Assembly: GCA_017302165.1 (NCBI GenBank)
Contig: JAFLCW010000003.1
Coordinates: 62,001-126,000, forward strand
Direction: 5' to 3'
DNA length: 64,000 nt
DNA from: Alphaproteobacteria bacterium
Lineage (GTDB): Bacteria; Pseudomonadota; Alphaproteobacteria; Micavibrionales; Micavibrionaceae
This document shows positions 53,967-62,838 of this stretch, piece after piece. Made by a program: the position numbers and the translations under genes. The notes under the pieces were generated by a model. The model did not search any database, was not told the DNA's origin, and worked only from the letters and a program-made list of their open reading frames with translations. Each line of letters opens with the position of its first letter. Position 1 is the first letter of the stretch.

Positions 53967-54932
53967 ATGGATACACAGAGTGTCAAAGGATTAATCGCCG
54001 ATATCGGTGCCACCAATGCGCGTTTTGCTCTGGCTGACTCTGTCGGTATTTACCATCCGCATACCCTTCAGTGTGCAGAGTTTACGTCTTTGTCTCAGGC
54101 GGCAGCGCATTACCTGAAACATATTGGACTTTCATATCATCCAGATCATGCCGTTTTGGCCGTCGCGGCACCGATCGAAAAAGATCACGTTTCCTTTACG
54201 AACAATCCGTGGAGTTTTTCTATTCCGGACATCAAAAAGGAAATGAAGTTATCCTCCCTGCATGTCCTCAACGACTTCGAAGCCATAGCTTGTGCCATCA
54301 GTGATCTTAAGCCTGAAGATATCGTTCAAATTGGCGGCGGCCACCCAGAACACGATAAACCCATCGCCGTCATCGGCCCCGGCACAGGTCTGGGCGTCGC
54401 CGGATTATTTTGGGATGGGAAAAAATATATACCCAATCCCTGCGAAGGTGGACATGTCACCATGGCGGCGCGCACACAAAGAGAATTCGATATCTTTACA
54501 GCGCTTCGTTATAAATATTCCTATATCTCGGTTGAGCGTGTGTGCTCCGGCAAAGGACTGGTGAATATTTATAATGCTATTCGTATTCTGGATGGGTATG
54601 TTGCGCTCGCGGATCGATCTGCAGAAGAGATCAGTGCGGCGGCCTGCGCTGGTACGTGCCCGGTATGTGTTGAATCCCTCTCTCTCATGCTAAGGTTTTT
54701 AGGCCGTATCGCCGGAGACTTGGCCTTAACTCTCAATGCCTATGGCGGTGTGTATATCGCGGGAGGAATCCCTACAAAATTAGGCAATTTTTTCTTTCAA
54801 TCAGACTTTAGGCCAGAGTTTGAATCCAAAGGAAGTTATGGACGATTTTTAAGGGAAATTCCTACCTATTTGATCACACGTCCGAACATCGCTTTTTTAG
54901 GTTTAAAAAAGATTTTGGCCGAAAGAAGATAA
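53967..54932 (+). CDS. glk: Glucokinase
   Basis: 321 residues of the bacterial Glk family (ROK-unrelated). Motifs: the ATP loop LIADIGATNARFALAD near 9, VLNDFEAIACAI near 99 with the catalytic Asp, GPGTGLGVAGL near 136, EGGHVTMAART and AGGIPTKLGNFF near 269. It feeds glucose into glycolysis or the Entner-Doudoroff path. It stands alone with a palindromic promoter. Confidence 0.93.
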   Translation: MDTQSVKGLIADIGATNARFALADSVGIYHPHTLQCAEFTSLSQAAAHYLKHIGLSYHPDHAVLAVAAPIEKDHVSFTNNPWSFSIPDIKKEMKLSSLHVLNDFEAIACAISDLKPEDIVQIGGGHPEHDKPIAVIGPGTGLGVAGLFWDGKKYIPNPCEGGHVTMAARTQREFDIFTALRYKYSYISVERVCSGKGLVNIYNAIRILDGYVALADRSAEEISAAACAGTCPVCVESLSLMLRFLGRIAGDLALTLNAYGGVYIAGGIPTKLGNFFFQSDFRPEFESKGSYGRFLREIPTYLITRPNIAFLGLKKILAERR

Positions 54933-54942
54933 AAATTGAAAA

Positions 54943-55299
54943 TCACGCCGCGAGGGAATCCGTGTCAAAATAATCCCCCGAAAAACCTATCTCCACCAAC
55001 GGAATAAAAATCCACATCATACCTTCTTTTGAGCCCTTTGAAGGCGGCGTATCTGAGTAAGACGGGGCCGGCACATCCTGATAAAAATCCATTAAAAACC
55101 GTACATTGTTTTTAAGATTTTGGGTCGCCCGCAAGACAGCTTCAAGCCGCGAGGGTGCCATCGCATCCGCATAAAAAAAACCCGGAATACAGACAAAGCA
55201 AAGATCCGGAGATTGAGTGGACTTCTGCACACGGCGCGCACGCGTAGGCCTATCTGACATGATCCCCTCACAGAGTGCCCAATATCCTCTGGTTGCCAT
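54943..55299 (-). CDS. Unknown protein downstream of glpK
   Basis: 118 residues from an ATG at 55299 with a strong GGGGGAGA site; a second ATG at 55260 also has a good GAGGGG site. The middle carries CFVCIPGFFYADAMAPSRLEA and the end is aromatic (MMWIFIPLVEIGFSGDYF). No signal peptide or known motif. It lies 90 bases after glpK on the same strand and converges on glk. Not recognised. Confidence 0.5.
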   Translation of the reverse strand: MATRGYWALCEGIMSDRPTRARRVQKSTQSPDLCFVCIPGFFYADAMAPSRLEAVLRATQNLKNNVRFLMDFYQDVPAPSYSDTPPSKGSKEGMMWIFIPLVEIGFSGDYFDTDSLAA

Positions 55300-55391
55300 G
55301 ACTCTCCCCCACCCCGTTACGCCAAAACTACTATCCATTCTAACATAGGCAGAGGATATGAGATGATCTGTATACCTGTGTATGCGAATGT

Positions 55392-56879
55392 TTAATCCGC
55401 AGAATTGATACGGCGCACGGCTGATTGCCAGCCGTTGTAAAGCACAGCACGTTGTTCAGGTATCATCTGCGGGCGATACTGCCGCTGGGATATCCACTGG
55501 CGGGATATATCATCCAACCCCGTATATAAACCCGCCGAAAGCCCAGCCAGATAAGCCGCCCCCAGCGCGGTTGTTTCCGTCACACGCGGGATGTCCACGG
55601 GGCAATCCAGCATATCCGACAAAAACTGGCACATGAATTCATTAGCCACCAAACCGCCATCGACTCTCAGGATAGAAGGCGTGTATCCAGTATCTGCCGT
55701 AAAGGCCGACATCAAATCATGCGTCTGATAAGCCTGAGCTTCAAGTGCGGCACGAATAATATGCGCAGACTGACTCTCACGCGTAAGCCCAACAATTCCA
55801 GCCCGCGCCAAAGGGTTCCAATATGGTGCCCCCAGCCCTGTGAAGGCCGGGACAAAATAAACACCATTATTATCTAAGATTGAGCGAGCAATGGTATCCG
55901 TATCTCCGGCATGGGAGATTATTTTTAAATTATCCCGGAGCCATTGTATGGCCGCGCCCGCCGTAAAAATTGACCCTTCTAGCGCATATGTGACCTCGCC
56001 GTCAAATCGGTAAGCCAGAGTCGTTAGTAACCGATGTGATGAGATTGTAAAATTCTGGCCGATATTCATGAGGGCAAAACACCCAGTACCATAGGTTGAT
56101 TTGATCATACCCGGAGAAAAACACGCCTGACCGATTAACGCCGCCTGTTGATCCCCCGCCATACCGCCAATCGTTATCTCCTGCCCTAGAAGATTCGCAT
56201 CCGTTCTACCAAAATCATCAATATTATTTTTAACCTCGGGTAAAAGCGACGACGGTATATCAAATAGATCCAGCAAATCTTGATCCCATGATTGGGTTTG
56301 GATATTAAACAGCATGGTGCGCGACGCATTGGTGGCGTCGGTGGCGTGTGTTCGTCCACCTGTTAAGTGCCACAATAAAAAAGAATCAATCGTTCCGAAC
56401 GCTAATTCACCGGCGAGCGCACGCGATCTTGCACCCGGCACGTGGTTTAAAATCCAATGTATTTTGGTGGCAGAAAAATAGGGATCAAGCAGTAATCCTG
56501 TTTTTCGGGTAATGTCTGTTTCGTGCCCTGATGTCTTTAACTGGTCACAAAAATCAGCGGTACGCCGATCCTGCCACACAATGGCCGGATAAATGGCTTG
56601 TCCGTTAAGACGATCCCATATCACCGTTGTTTCACGCTGGTTCGTGATGCCTATCGATAGAGCAGAAGGATATTGAGATAAGACCTGCCGACAACATAAT
56701 AATATGTCCTGCCAGATATCATCTGGGTTTTGTTCGACCCATCCTTTTTGCGGATACGAAAGTTTTAATTCTTTCTGGGCAGTCGCCAGAATATCTCCTG
56801 CTGGTGAAAAAATAATCGCCCGGGTGCTCGTGGTGCCTTGATCAATCGCCAGCAGGTTATCAGATGTATTTTTGGACAT
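55392..56879 (-). CDS. glpK: Glycerol kinase
   Basis: FGGY-family kinase that makes glycerol-3-phosphate. 495 residues: LLAIDQGTTSTRAIIF near 9, SIGITNQRETTVIWDR, GMAGDQQAALIGQACF near 246 and STYGTGCFALMN, the two ATPase loops. It overlaps the glpD end by 20 bases, so G3P is made and oxidised by one transcript. No GlpF or GlpR is in the window. Confidence 0.96.
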   Translation of the reverse strand: MSKNTSDNLLAIDQGTTSTRAIIFSPAGDILATAQKELKLSYPQKGWVEQNPDDIWQDILLCCRQVLSQYPSALSIGITNQRETTVIWDRLNGQAIYPAIVWQDRRTADFCDQLKTSGHETDITRKTGLLLDPYFSATKIHWILNHVPGARSRALAGELAFGTIDSFLLWHLTGGRTHATDATNASRTMLFNIQTQSWDQDLLDLFDIPSSLLPEVKNNIDDFGRTDANLLGQEITIGGMAGDQQAALIGQACFSPGMIKSTYGTGCFALMNIGQNFTISSHRLLTTLAYRFDGEVTYALEGSIFTAGAAIQWLRDNLKIISHAGDTDTIARSILDNNGVYFVPAFTGLGAPYWNPLARAGIVGLTRESQSAHIIRAALEAQAYQTHDLMSAFTADTGYTPSILRVDGGLVANEFMCQFLSDMLDCPVDIPRVTETTALGAAYLAGLSAGLYTGLDDISRQWISQRQYRPQMIPEQRAVLYNGWQSAVRRINSAD

Positions 56880-58374
56880 GGCGTAACACTTCGTCTTTTA
56901 AAATCGGAAACTCACGGGTCAAAACATCTAATGTTTCTCGGGAAATATGAAGCCCAAGCTTGCTTCGCCGCCAGAGGACATCATCCACCGTTCGGGCAAA
57001 TTCATGGACAATGAGATATACCAATTCAGCTTCATAGACTTGATCCCCGTAAAACCGGCCTAAATCTTTTTCGCTTTTTGCCTCTTTCATGAATTTATCC
57101 ATACGCGTGCCATAGGCTCTGGCGTATCGATAGATCAACGAAGGTGAAAAGCCGGGATAGGCTTGGATCTGTTTTTGATAAAACGCAGAGAAATCTGACT
57201 TCTTCATATCCCCGCCCGGTAGAATTTTTCGGCCTGTCCATGGTTTGGTTTTCGGTGCGATCATATTCACAACCTGCTCCGATAACTTACGATATGTCGT
57301 TATTTTCCCGCCGAATACCGACAAGATCGGCGCACCATGTGATGTATCCAGATGTAATTTATAATCCCGCGTGACTTCAGAAATATTCTCTTTGCCATCA
57401 TCCAGCAAAGGTCTAACCCCGGCATATGACCACACAATATCCCGGGTCGTCAGACGCCGGGAAAAGGCGTTATTCACGGCACCAATGAGATATTCTGCTT
57501 CGGCGGGTGATAAGGTTGGCGAGGCGGGATCTGAATCATACGGAACATCTGTCGTCCCTACGAAGGTGTAGTGATGTTCATACGGAATAGCAAACACAAT
57601 ACGGCCATCCGGCTGCTGCAAAATGAAGGCTTCGGAACGATCATGAAGTTTGGGCACAATAATATGCGACCCCTTGGATAACCGAACAGAAGGCGCCCCC
57701 GAAGAAATACCCGCATGATCTAAAATCGACCGAACCCACGGTCCCCCTGCATTCACCACGCATCTGGCCTCAATATCTATATGTTCACGATTTGATTTTT
57801 GAATATGAACACGCCATGATTTACCGGTTGCAGAAGGCACAAGCGAAGTAACCGCCGAATAAGTGAGAATATCAGCCCCGCGTTCTTTGGCCGCCACGGC
57901 ATTCAAAACAACCAAACGAGAATCTTCAACCCAGCAATCCTGATAAGTGAGACCTATCCGGTATTCAGACGAGACAACATCCCCCAGGGGATGAACCGAG
58001 AAATCAACAGAGCCTGAGTTTTTGAGTTTTTTTCGTCCACCCAAATGATCATAGATAAAAAGACCCAGACGTATCAGCCATAAAGGGCGCATTTTTTTGT
58101 CGTACGGCAGGATAAAATCCATTGGCCAAATAATATGGGGCGCAGACCGCAACAAAATTTCACGCTCTTTCAGAGATTGCCTGACAAGATTAAACTCATG
58201 ATGTTCCAGATATCGAAGTCCGCCATGAATTAATTTTGTGCTGGCAGATGAGGTCGCACTGGCGAGATCACCTGCTTCGACCAGAAGGACACTTAAGCCC
58301 CGGCCAGCCGCATCCCGGGCAATACCACATCCATTGACCCCGCCCCCAATAATACAAAGATCGTAATCAGCCAT
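56860..58374 (-). CDS. glpD: Aerobic glycerol-3-phosphate dehydrogenase
   Basis: FAD-dependent membrane-associated enzyme that oxidises G3P to DHAP and passes electrons to quinone. 504 residues: the FAD site DLCIIGGGVNGCGIARDAAG near 5, STKLIHGGLRYLEHHEF near 47, and a C-terminal DAO domain (RIVFAIPYEHHYTFVGTTD and GVRPLLDDGKENISEV). It precedes glpK. Its product enters glycolysis. Confidence 0.96.
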   Translation of the reverse strand: MADYDLCIIGGGVNGCGIARDAAGRGLSVLLVEAGDLASATSSASTKLIHGGLRYLEHHEFNLVRQSLKEREILLRSAPHIIWPMDFILPYDKKMRPLWLIRLGLFIYDHLGGRKKLKNSGSVDFSVHPLGDVVSSEYRIGLTYQDCWVEDSRLVVLNAVAAKERGADILTYSAVTSLVPSATGKSWRVHIQKSNREHIDIEARCVVNAGGPWVRSILDHAGISSGAPSVRLSKGSHIIVPKLHDRSEAFILQQPDGRIVFAIPYEHHYTFVGTTDVPYDSDPASPTLSPAEAEYLIGAVNNAFSRRLTTRDIVWSYAGVRPLLDDGKENISEVTRDYKLHLDTSHGAPILSVFGGKITTYRKLSEQVVNMIAPKTKPWTGRKILPGGDMKKSDFSAFYQKQIQAYPGFSPSLIYRYARAYGTRMDKFMKEAKSEKDLGRFYGDQVYEAELVYLIVHEFARTVDDVLWRRSKLGLHISRETLDVLTREFPILKDEVLRHVQKYI

Positions 58375-58422
58375 GATTTAGAGTACATGAGGACAGCTTC
58401 GGCGCAAAGTGCCGATCGTGGT

Positions 58423-58812
58423 CTAAGCCGGTACAGCCGTTTCTAAAGCCTCGAGTTCCATTTTTTTGGTTACGAGTTCCATGATGGATAAAAATCCCCT
58501 GACATAGCCGCTCTCTGAAACAACAGGGATATGGCGAATATTATGTTTAGACATCAATTTTATGGCGTCTTCAATCGTATGGAATTCACGAATGACAACC
58601 ACATCAACGGTCATAAATAATTCCACTGGCATTTTTCCCGCCTGACCGCCATTTTTGGCAAAAGCCGACACAATATCATGCTCTGAAATCACCCCGGCTC
58701 CGTGTCCCTCGCGATCACGCACCAAAAGACAATTCTGATGTGTTGCCCGCATTTTTTCGATCGCTTCAGAAATAGGCGTCGTTTCTCGGACAGCGCGATC
58801 GTCAATTGACAT
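58423..58812 (-). CDS. Two-CBS-domain protein
   Basis: 129 residues from ATG 58812 (an upstream in-frame GTG at 58860 would add 16). It is just a CBS pair: repeat one ISEAIEKMRATHQNCLLVRD with GAGVISEHDIVSAF, repeat two TIEDAIKLMSKHNIRHIPVV with GFLSIMELV. Such pairs bind adenine nucleotides and signal energy state; the target is unknown. It lies between a small unknown gene and glpD. Confidence 0.88.
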   Translation of the reverse strand: MSIDDRAVRETTPISEAIEKMRATHQNCLLVRDREGHGAGVISEHDIVSAFAKNGGQAGKMPVELFMTVDVVVIREFHTIEDAIKLMSKHNIRHIPVVSESGYVRGFLSIMELVTKKMELEALETAVPA

Positions 58813-58844
58813 TTTAAAACATTCATAAATGGTGTGTGAAGTGG

Positions 58845-59153
58845 TCAATGGATACTCCACATATTCGCCATTTCAACAAGATCATCGTAGGAAAGCTTAC
58901 GGATATCTTCGCGTGATCTTTTAAAAATATATCCTAGAATATCTTCCGCCAGCTCACCACGAAGTTGTTTGACCAAGGTACGGTTACGGGTTTTAAGCGT
59001 GATCCCCCAATCCATGGGCAAAAGATCATTTTTATCGGTGCGCGGTGCCAGTAGAATTTCTAGATCCAAACGATACGGATGGTGGTACCGAATGACCCGT
59101 TCACCTTCCATGGCGTTGATTATCCGAAATTTATTCCGGAATGTCGCTTTCAT
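58845..59153 (-). CDS. Unknown 102-residue protein upstream of the CBS gene
   Basis: ATG at 59153 has an AAGGGGAG site. The protein is charged and soluble (KATFRNKFRIINAMEGERVI; KQLRGELAEDILGYIFKRSR), with no cysteine or membrane helix. Its end is next to, or overlaps, the CBS gene start, so the two are likely co-translated. I do not recognise the family. Confidence 0.62.
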   Translation of the reverse strand: MKATFRNKFRIINAMEGERVIRYHHPYRLDLEILLAPRTDKNDLLPMDWGITLKTRNRTLVKQLRGELAEDILGYIFKRSREDIRKLSYDDLVEMANMWSIH

Positions 59154-59311
59154 CGTGACTCCCCTTATACGCTTTGTTACGGCGCTCCACATATTACTAT
59201 CCCTTCCCCAGACGGTCTTTACGTACCCATGCCATCTCAAGAGAAAGAATGATCCTCTACCTAAGATTGTATATCTATTATGTAAAAATTTGTTTAAAGC
59301 CAGAATTATAT

Positions 59312-59716
59312 TTAAGCCACAAGGCTTTTTTGCATGAGAATCCGTAGCTTAGCCTCAAGCTGAACAGGGGAAAAGGGCTTGCAGATATACCCGTTCACAC
59401 CACTTTTTTTGGCTTCGAGGACGGCGGCTTTATCTGCTTTACCCGTCACCATTAAAAAGGGCACATCATAACCCACGCTTCTGAGTTGCCGGAGAAGTTC
59501 AACCCCCGTCATTTCCGGCATATTCCAATCACAAATAATCAGATCAATCAAATCAAAGGCCGTATCGGTAAATTGTAACCCTTTTTTGCCATCCGACGCT
59601 TCGAATATCTGGTTCACCCCAAATTCCATGAGCATATTTCGGAGCATCATGCGCGCTTCGTACTGATCTTCGACAATCAATACTTTTAATCTTTGAAAAT
59701 CTTCAAACGTAGCCAT
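59312..59716 (-). CDS. Single-domain response regulator (CheY-like)
   Basis: 134 residues, receiver domain only. The acidic pair is E16-D17 (LIVEDQYEARMML), the phosphorylated Asp is D63 (LIICDWNMPEMTG), T91 in LMVTGKADK and K113 in YICKPFSPVQL complete the site. With no output domain it likely acts on another protein, such as a flagellar motor or a kinase. It begins 47 bases after the hybrid kinase and is probably its partner or sink. Confidence 0.94.
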   Translation of the reverse strand: MATFEDFQRLKVLIVEDQYEARMMLRNMLMEFGVNQIFEASDGKKGLQFTDTAFDLIDLIICDWNMPEMTGVELLRQLRSVGYDVPFLMVTGKADKAAVLEAKKSGVNGYICKPFSPVQLEAKLRILMQKSLVA

Positions 59717-59763
59717 TAGAAATTTACTCCCTTGCCTGTTCTAAGTTTGCCACGAACCGATAT

Positions 59764-60978
59764 TTATCCATCCACCAGTTGAATGCCACCGCCCGCCATG
59801 CGGTATAACCCCGATCCATCTTCGTCCGACGTTTGAACAATCAAACGGTATAAAAGTCCTTTCAGCACGTCATAACTGACTGGCTTGGGGAGCAGAAGAG
59901 ACCCCGGCGGAATATCCACGCGTGCCATCTGCCCCCCCGCAGGGTATCCGCTCATGAAAATAATATGCGTATCCGGCCTGAGAGCAGAAGAAAGCCGGGA
60001 GAGTTCAACGCCGTTCATTTGCGGCATCACGACATCCGTTAACAGAAAATCAATATGCCCCTCATATTCTTCTTGAACCACCAGCGCTTCGTTCCCATTC
60101 GTGGCCTTGAGCACGGTCATGCCTGTTTCCTCAAGCATCTGCGATAACAACAAAAGAAGATCCGGTTCATCTTCTGCGACCAGTGCCACATATCCTTCAA
60201 AACGCACAGATTCAGCCTGGAATGGCGTAGAGGATAGGTTTCGTCTGACTGATTTTTCACTTAAAGGGAGCGTTATCCTAAAGGTTGTCCCTTTACCCAT
60301 CGCCGTCTCCACATCAATCGAACCTTTCATCTGTTGTACTAATCCATAGACCGTGGATAGACCCAGACCTGTGCCTTTCCCGCGTTCCTTGGTAGTAAAA
60401 AACGGGTCAAAAATTCGGGCGCGCACGCTTTCATCAATGCCGCATCCTTTATCGGATACTTCAAGGTAGGCATGAAGAGAATCATCAGAAAGCTTGACGC
60501 GAAGCGTGATGACCCCGCCCTCGCGCATGGAGTCTCGTGCATTAACGCAAAGATTCATCAGAATTTGACCGATCCAGTCTGGCGCGGTATCAATCATGAT
60601 ATGCCGAGCTGTATCCAGCTGAAGCGTATACGTGACATCTAAAAGCGGCCGCAGGAGCACTTCCATATCCTCGACTAATTGCCCCAGATCATGCGGACTG
60701 ACCACCGCAATATTATGACGGCCAAAAGCCAGCAATTTTCGAGTCAGACCCGAACCCCGTTTAACCGAATCTGAAATACGATCAAGATAGGTGATGACAT
60801 CCGGGTTATTACCGCTTTCTTTTTTGGCGATACGCGCATAGCCATCAATGATGGAGAGAATATTGTTAAAATCATGTGCCACCCCTCCGGCCAGTTGACC
60901 CAGGCTTTCGAGTTTTTGGGTCTGGATCATCTCAGGACTTAAGGATGAGGAACCCGATGCGGGAGGTAAATGTTTCAT
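59764..60978 (-). CDS. Soluble hybrid histidine kinase with receiver (CckA-like core)
   Basis: 404 residues, no membrane segment and no PAS sensor. HisKA has His35 in [16 protein letters not shown]; the ATPase domain has the N box near 142-149, G1 DKGCGID near 177 and G2 KGTGLGLST near 201; a receiver follows with E269-D270, phospho-Asp D315 and K365. The [13 protein letters not shown] box and C-terminal receiver are those of the CckA-type kinases, but the sensor part is absent. Its signal may reach it through another protein. Confidence 0.9.
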   Translation of the reverse strand: MKHLPPASGSSSLSPEMIQTQKLESLGQLAGGVAHDFNNILSIIDGYARIAKKESGNNPDVITYLDRISDSVKRGSGLTRKLLAFGRHNIAVVSPHDLGQLVEDMEVLLRPLLDVTYTLQLDTARHIMIDTAPDWIGQILMNLCVNARDSMREGGVITLRVKLSDDSLHAYLEVSDKGCGIDESVRARIFDPFFTTKERGKGTGLGLSTVYGLVQQMKGSIDVETAMGKGTTFRITLPLSEKSVRRNLSSTPFQAESVRFEGYVALVAEDEPDLLLLLSQMLEETGMTVLKATNGNEALVVQEEYEGHIDFLLTDVVMPQMNGVELSRLSSALRPDTHIIFMSGYPAGGQMARVDIPPGSLLLPKPVSYDVLKGLLYRLIVQTSDEDGSGLYRMAGGGIQLVDG

Positions 60979-60985
60979 AAAAAAT

Positions 60986-61035
60986 CACCTTCATGCGCCA
61001 TAAACAACCATAAGTTTAACATCATGATGAAGGTG
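60986..61035 (-). promoter_or_regulatory. Leader inverted repeat that could hide the kinase ribosome site
   Basis: On minus CACCTTCAT (61035-61027) can pair with ATGAAGGTG (60994-60986), nine bp with a 32-base loop. The second arm contains AAGGTG, the only ribosome-site-like sequence before the kinase ATG at 60978, followed by ATTTTTT. Confidence 0.5.
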
Positions 61036-61132
61036 TCAGAATAAATATAAGGTAAAGATTGCCCCTGTATGTAAACAGGTCTCATGCGCATGTATGTTAT
61101 GCGCTGACCAAAATGCTGAATAAGAAGATACG

Positions 61133-62320
61133 TTAGTGAACGAGTTTGCCGCCGCTCATGTGACCCAACCCGGGCGGCGCTTCCGGCGGTGAGGAGATCA
61201 GACTTTCACGGCCAGAAAATTTCTCTTCAGCCAAACGATCTGCGGCCTCGCCCGGATGAAGTCTTTTTTCTTGGGCGTAACGGAGAAGTTCGGTGACGCT
61301 CTGCCCGATACGTTCCACATGTGCCATCATGCTGGTGCGTGTCATGTCAAAATCCAGTGGGTTATATCCACTTTTTCGAAAATACTCATACCCGACACAA
61401 ATCACGCCACCCGCATTAATCAGATAATCAGGTACATATAAAATATGTCGATCCGACAACATTTGATCATGATAATTCTGCAGTAACTGATTATTCGCCG
61501 CTCCGGCGATAATCTGGGCTTTCAACTGGGGAATGGTTTTGTCATTCAATACACCACCCATTGCCGAAGGGACAAAAATATCTGTCGGCGCGGAATAGAT
61601 ATCGTCCGGGGAAACCACCGTGACCTGCCCCAAGACATCTCGCGCCATATCCATCTGCGCGTTGTTAATATCTGTGATGATTAAATTCACCCCATCCTGT
61701 TTCAAAAGCTTACATGTCTCAAGGCCGACTGCTCCCACACCTTGAACCGAGGCCGTAAGGCCGGATAAATGATCCCGTCCCAATTTAAAACGGACAGCCG
61801 CCTGAATGCCGCGATACACACCCAGTGCCGTCAGGGGTGAAGGATTGCCCCCTAATTCACCAAAGCCTTTGCCTTCAAGATGCTGAGGCGGTAATCCCAC
61901 CACATATTCTGTGGCACGAGCAATGGAGACCATGTCGTCTTCACATGTGCCACTATCCTCGGCCGTAATATATTTGCCATCAAGGCTTTCAACAGCTTCA
62001 CCTATTTCGGCCATCATATCATCGTCCTTCTGGGTGGACGCATGGCCGATGATCACCGCCTTTCCCCCGCCCAGCGGCAATCCGGCCAGCGCGTTTTTGT
62101 ATGTCATGCCCCGGGACAGGCGCAGGACATCCTGAAGCGCGTCACGCTCCGTGCCATAAGGACGCATCCTTAAGCCCCCCAAAGCAGGTCCCAAATTCGT
62201 ATTATGAACAGCAATAAAGGCCGTCAAGCCGGATGAGAGGGATATCTTGCGCACGATTTCATGTTGATCGTATGAATCAAAGGTCGAAAGGGTTGAGTCC
62301 GTTAAATCTTCATACTGCAT
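61133..62320 (-). CDS. Leucine/phenylalanine dehydrogenase-type amino-acid dehydrogenase
   Basis: Glu/Leu/Phe/Val dehydrogenase, 395 residues. Motifs: GPALGGLRMRPYGTERDALQ near 45, the catalytic Lys in LPLGGGKAVIIG near 82 and K74 in MTYKNALAG, AEDSGTCEDDM near 120, and the NAD loop VQGVGAVGLETCKLL near 192. It reversibly deaminates branched or aromatic amino acids to 2-keto acids. Exact substrate cannot be told. Alone in its transcript. Confidence 0.88.
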   Translation of the reverse strand: MQYEDLTDSTLSTFDSYDQHEIVRKISLSSGLTAFIAVHNTNLGPALGGLRMRPYGTERDALQDVLRLSRGMTYKNALAGLPLGGGKAVIIGHASTQKDDDMMAEIGEAVESLDGKYITAEDSGTCEDDMVSIARATEYVVGLPPQHLEGKGFGELGGNPSPLTALGVYRGIQAAVRFKLGRDHLSGLTASVQGVGAVGLETCKLLKQDGVNLIITDINNAQMDMARDVLGQVTVVSPDDIYSAPTDIFVPSAMGGVLNDKTIPQLKAQIIAGAANNQLLQNYHDQMLSDRHILYVPDYLINAGGVICVGYEYFRKSGYNPLDFDMTRTSMMAHVERIGQSVTELLRYAQEKRLHPGEAADRLAEEKFSGRESLISSPPEAPPGLGHMSGGKLVH

Positions 62321-62411
62321 GACAGGCCTTTATAGGGGAGTGTTAAAAATCAACTGGAGAAAAGATGTATCTGTCTTTCACAGGTCTGACAAGAAACAGC
62401 CTGCTTAAAAC

Positions 62412-62442
62412 AAAAAAAGAGGCCGCCTTTTTAAGGGCGGCC
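62412..62442 (-). terminator. Strong minus-strand terminator
   Basis: GGCCGCC (62442-62436 on minus) pairs with GGCGGCC (62427-62421), extended by A/T pairs, then TC and seven T (62418-62412). It can end rluD transcripts or a separate minus-strand RNA starting near 62595. Confidence 0.85.
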
Positions 62443-62642
62443 TGTAGTTTATGGGTACCAGATCGGTAAAACGAAGTGTGGGTCTAATGTCTTACAAAAC
62501 TTAAAAAGGGTTAAAGCTCGTCCGCTTAGCCTTTGTCGATAAGGAGCCTTTCTCGAATTCCTTATAGTTTTAGGATATCTAAAATTTTATATATATGGCA
62601 AATTATACGGCCATCTCATTGAAATAAAACAATAATATATAA
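62443..62642. other. Non-coding AT-rich stretch with dyads and a minus-strand promoter-like pair
   Basis: No credible gene. A 7-bp hairpin ATAAGGA/TCCTTAT lies at 62539-62565, and TTTTAG-N5-CTAAAA is a small dyad at 62568-62584. On minus, TTGTTT (62632-62627) and TATAAT (62607-62602) are 19 bases apart and would start an RNA near 62595 that ends at the terminator at 62412, about 185 nt. Confidence 0.4.
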
Positions 62643-62830
62643 TTGACATAATTTTATATCTAGGGGTATAGTTCTTCCCATGCGCTTACTTGGCCTTATC
62701 TCTAGTGGTTTACGAAGCTGGTTTGAACCAGCGGTCACTCCGCTCGGGTTCAATAATGAGCGGGACGGAGTTATAATGGGATGGATTACCCTATATCATA
62801 ACGGGTAATGAGACTTATAGCCCTCGCGCA
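62643..62830 (+). ncRNA. Candidate structured RNA with its own promoter (or leaderless micro-gene)
   Basis: A consensus promoter, TTGACA at 62643-62648, 18-base spacer, TATAGT at 62667-62672, drives a stretch that can fold as an outer stem TCCCAT/ATGGGA (62676-62681, 62776-62781) around two hairpins, GCTGG/CCAGC (62717-62732) and CCGCTC/GAGCGG (62740-62763), then a 7-bp hairpin ATTACCC/GGGTAAT (62785-62809). The predicted start is also the A or G beside an ATG at 62680 that opens a 42-codon frame to 62808. No T-run terminator is seen, so the RNA may run into the rluD 3' end in antisense. It matches no RNA family I know. Confidence 0.5.
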
Positions 62831-62838
62831 GAAATCGG

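Noticed and set aside
53668..53976. Minus-strand frame containing GRNRTGDTTIFSRLLYRL
   Set aside because: This is the known antisense reading of tRNA-Phe; the remainder lies in the glk promoter region.
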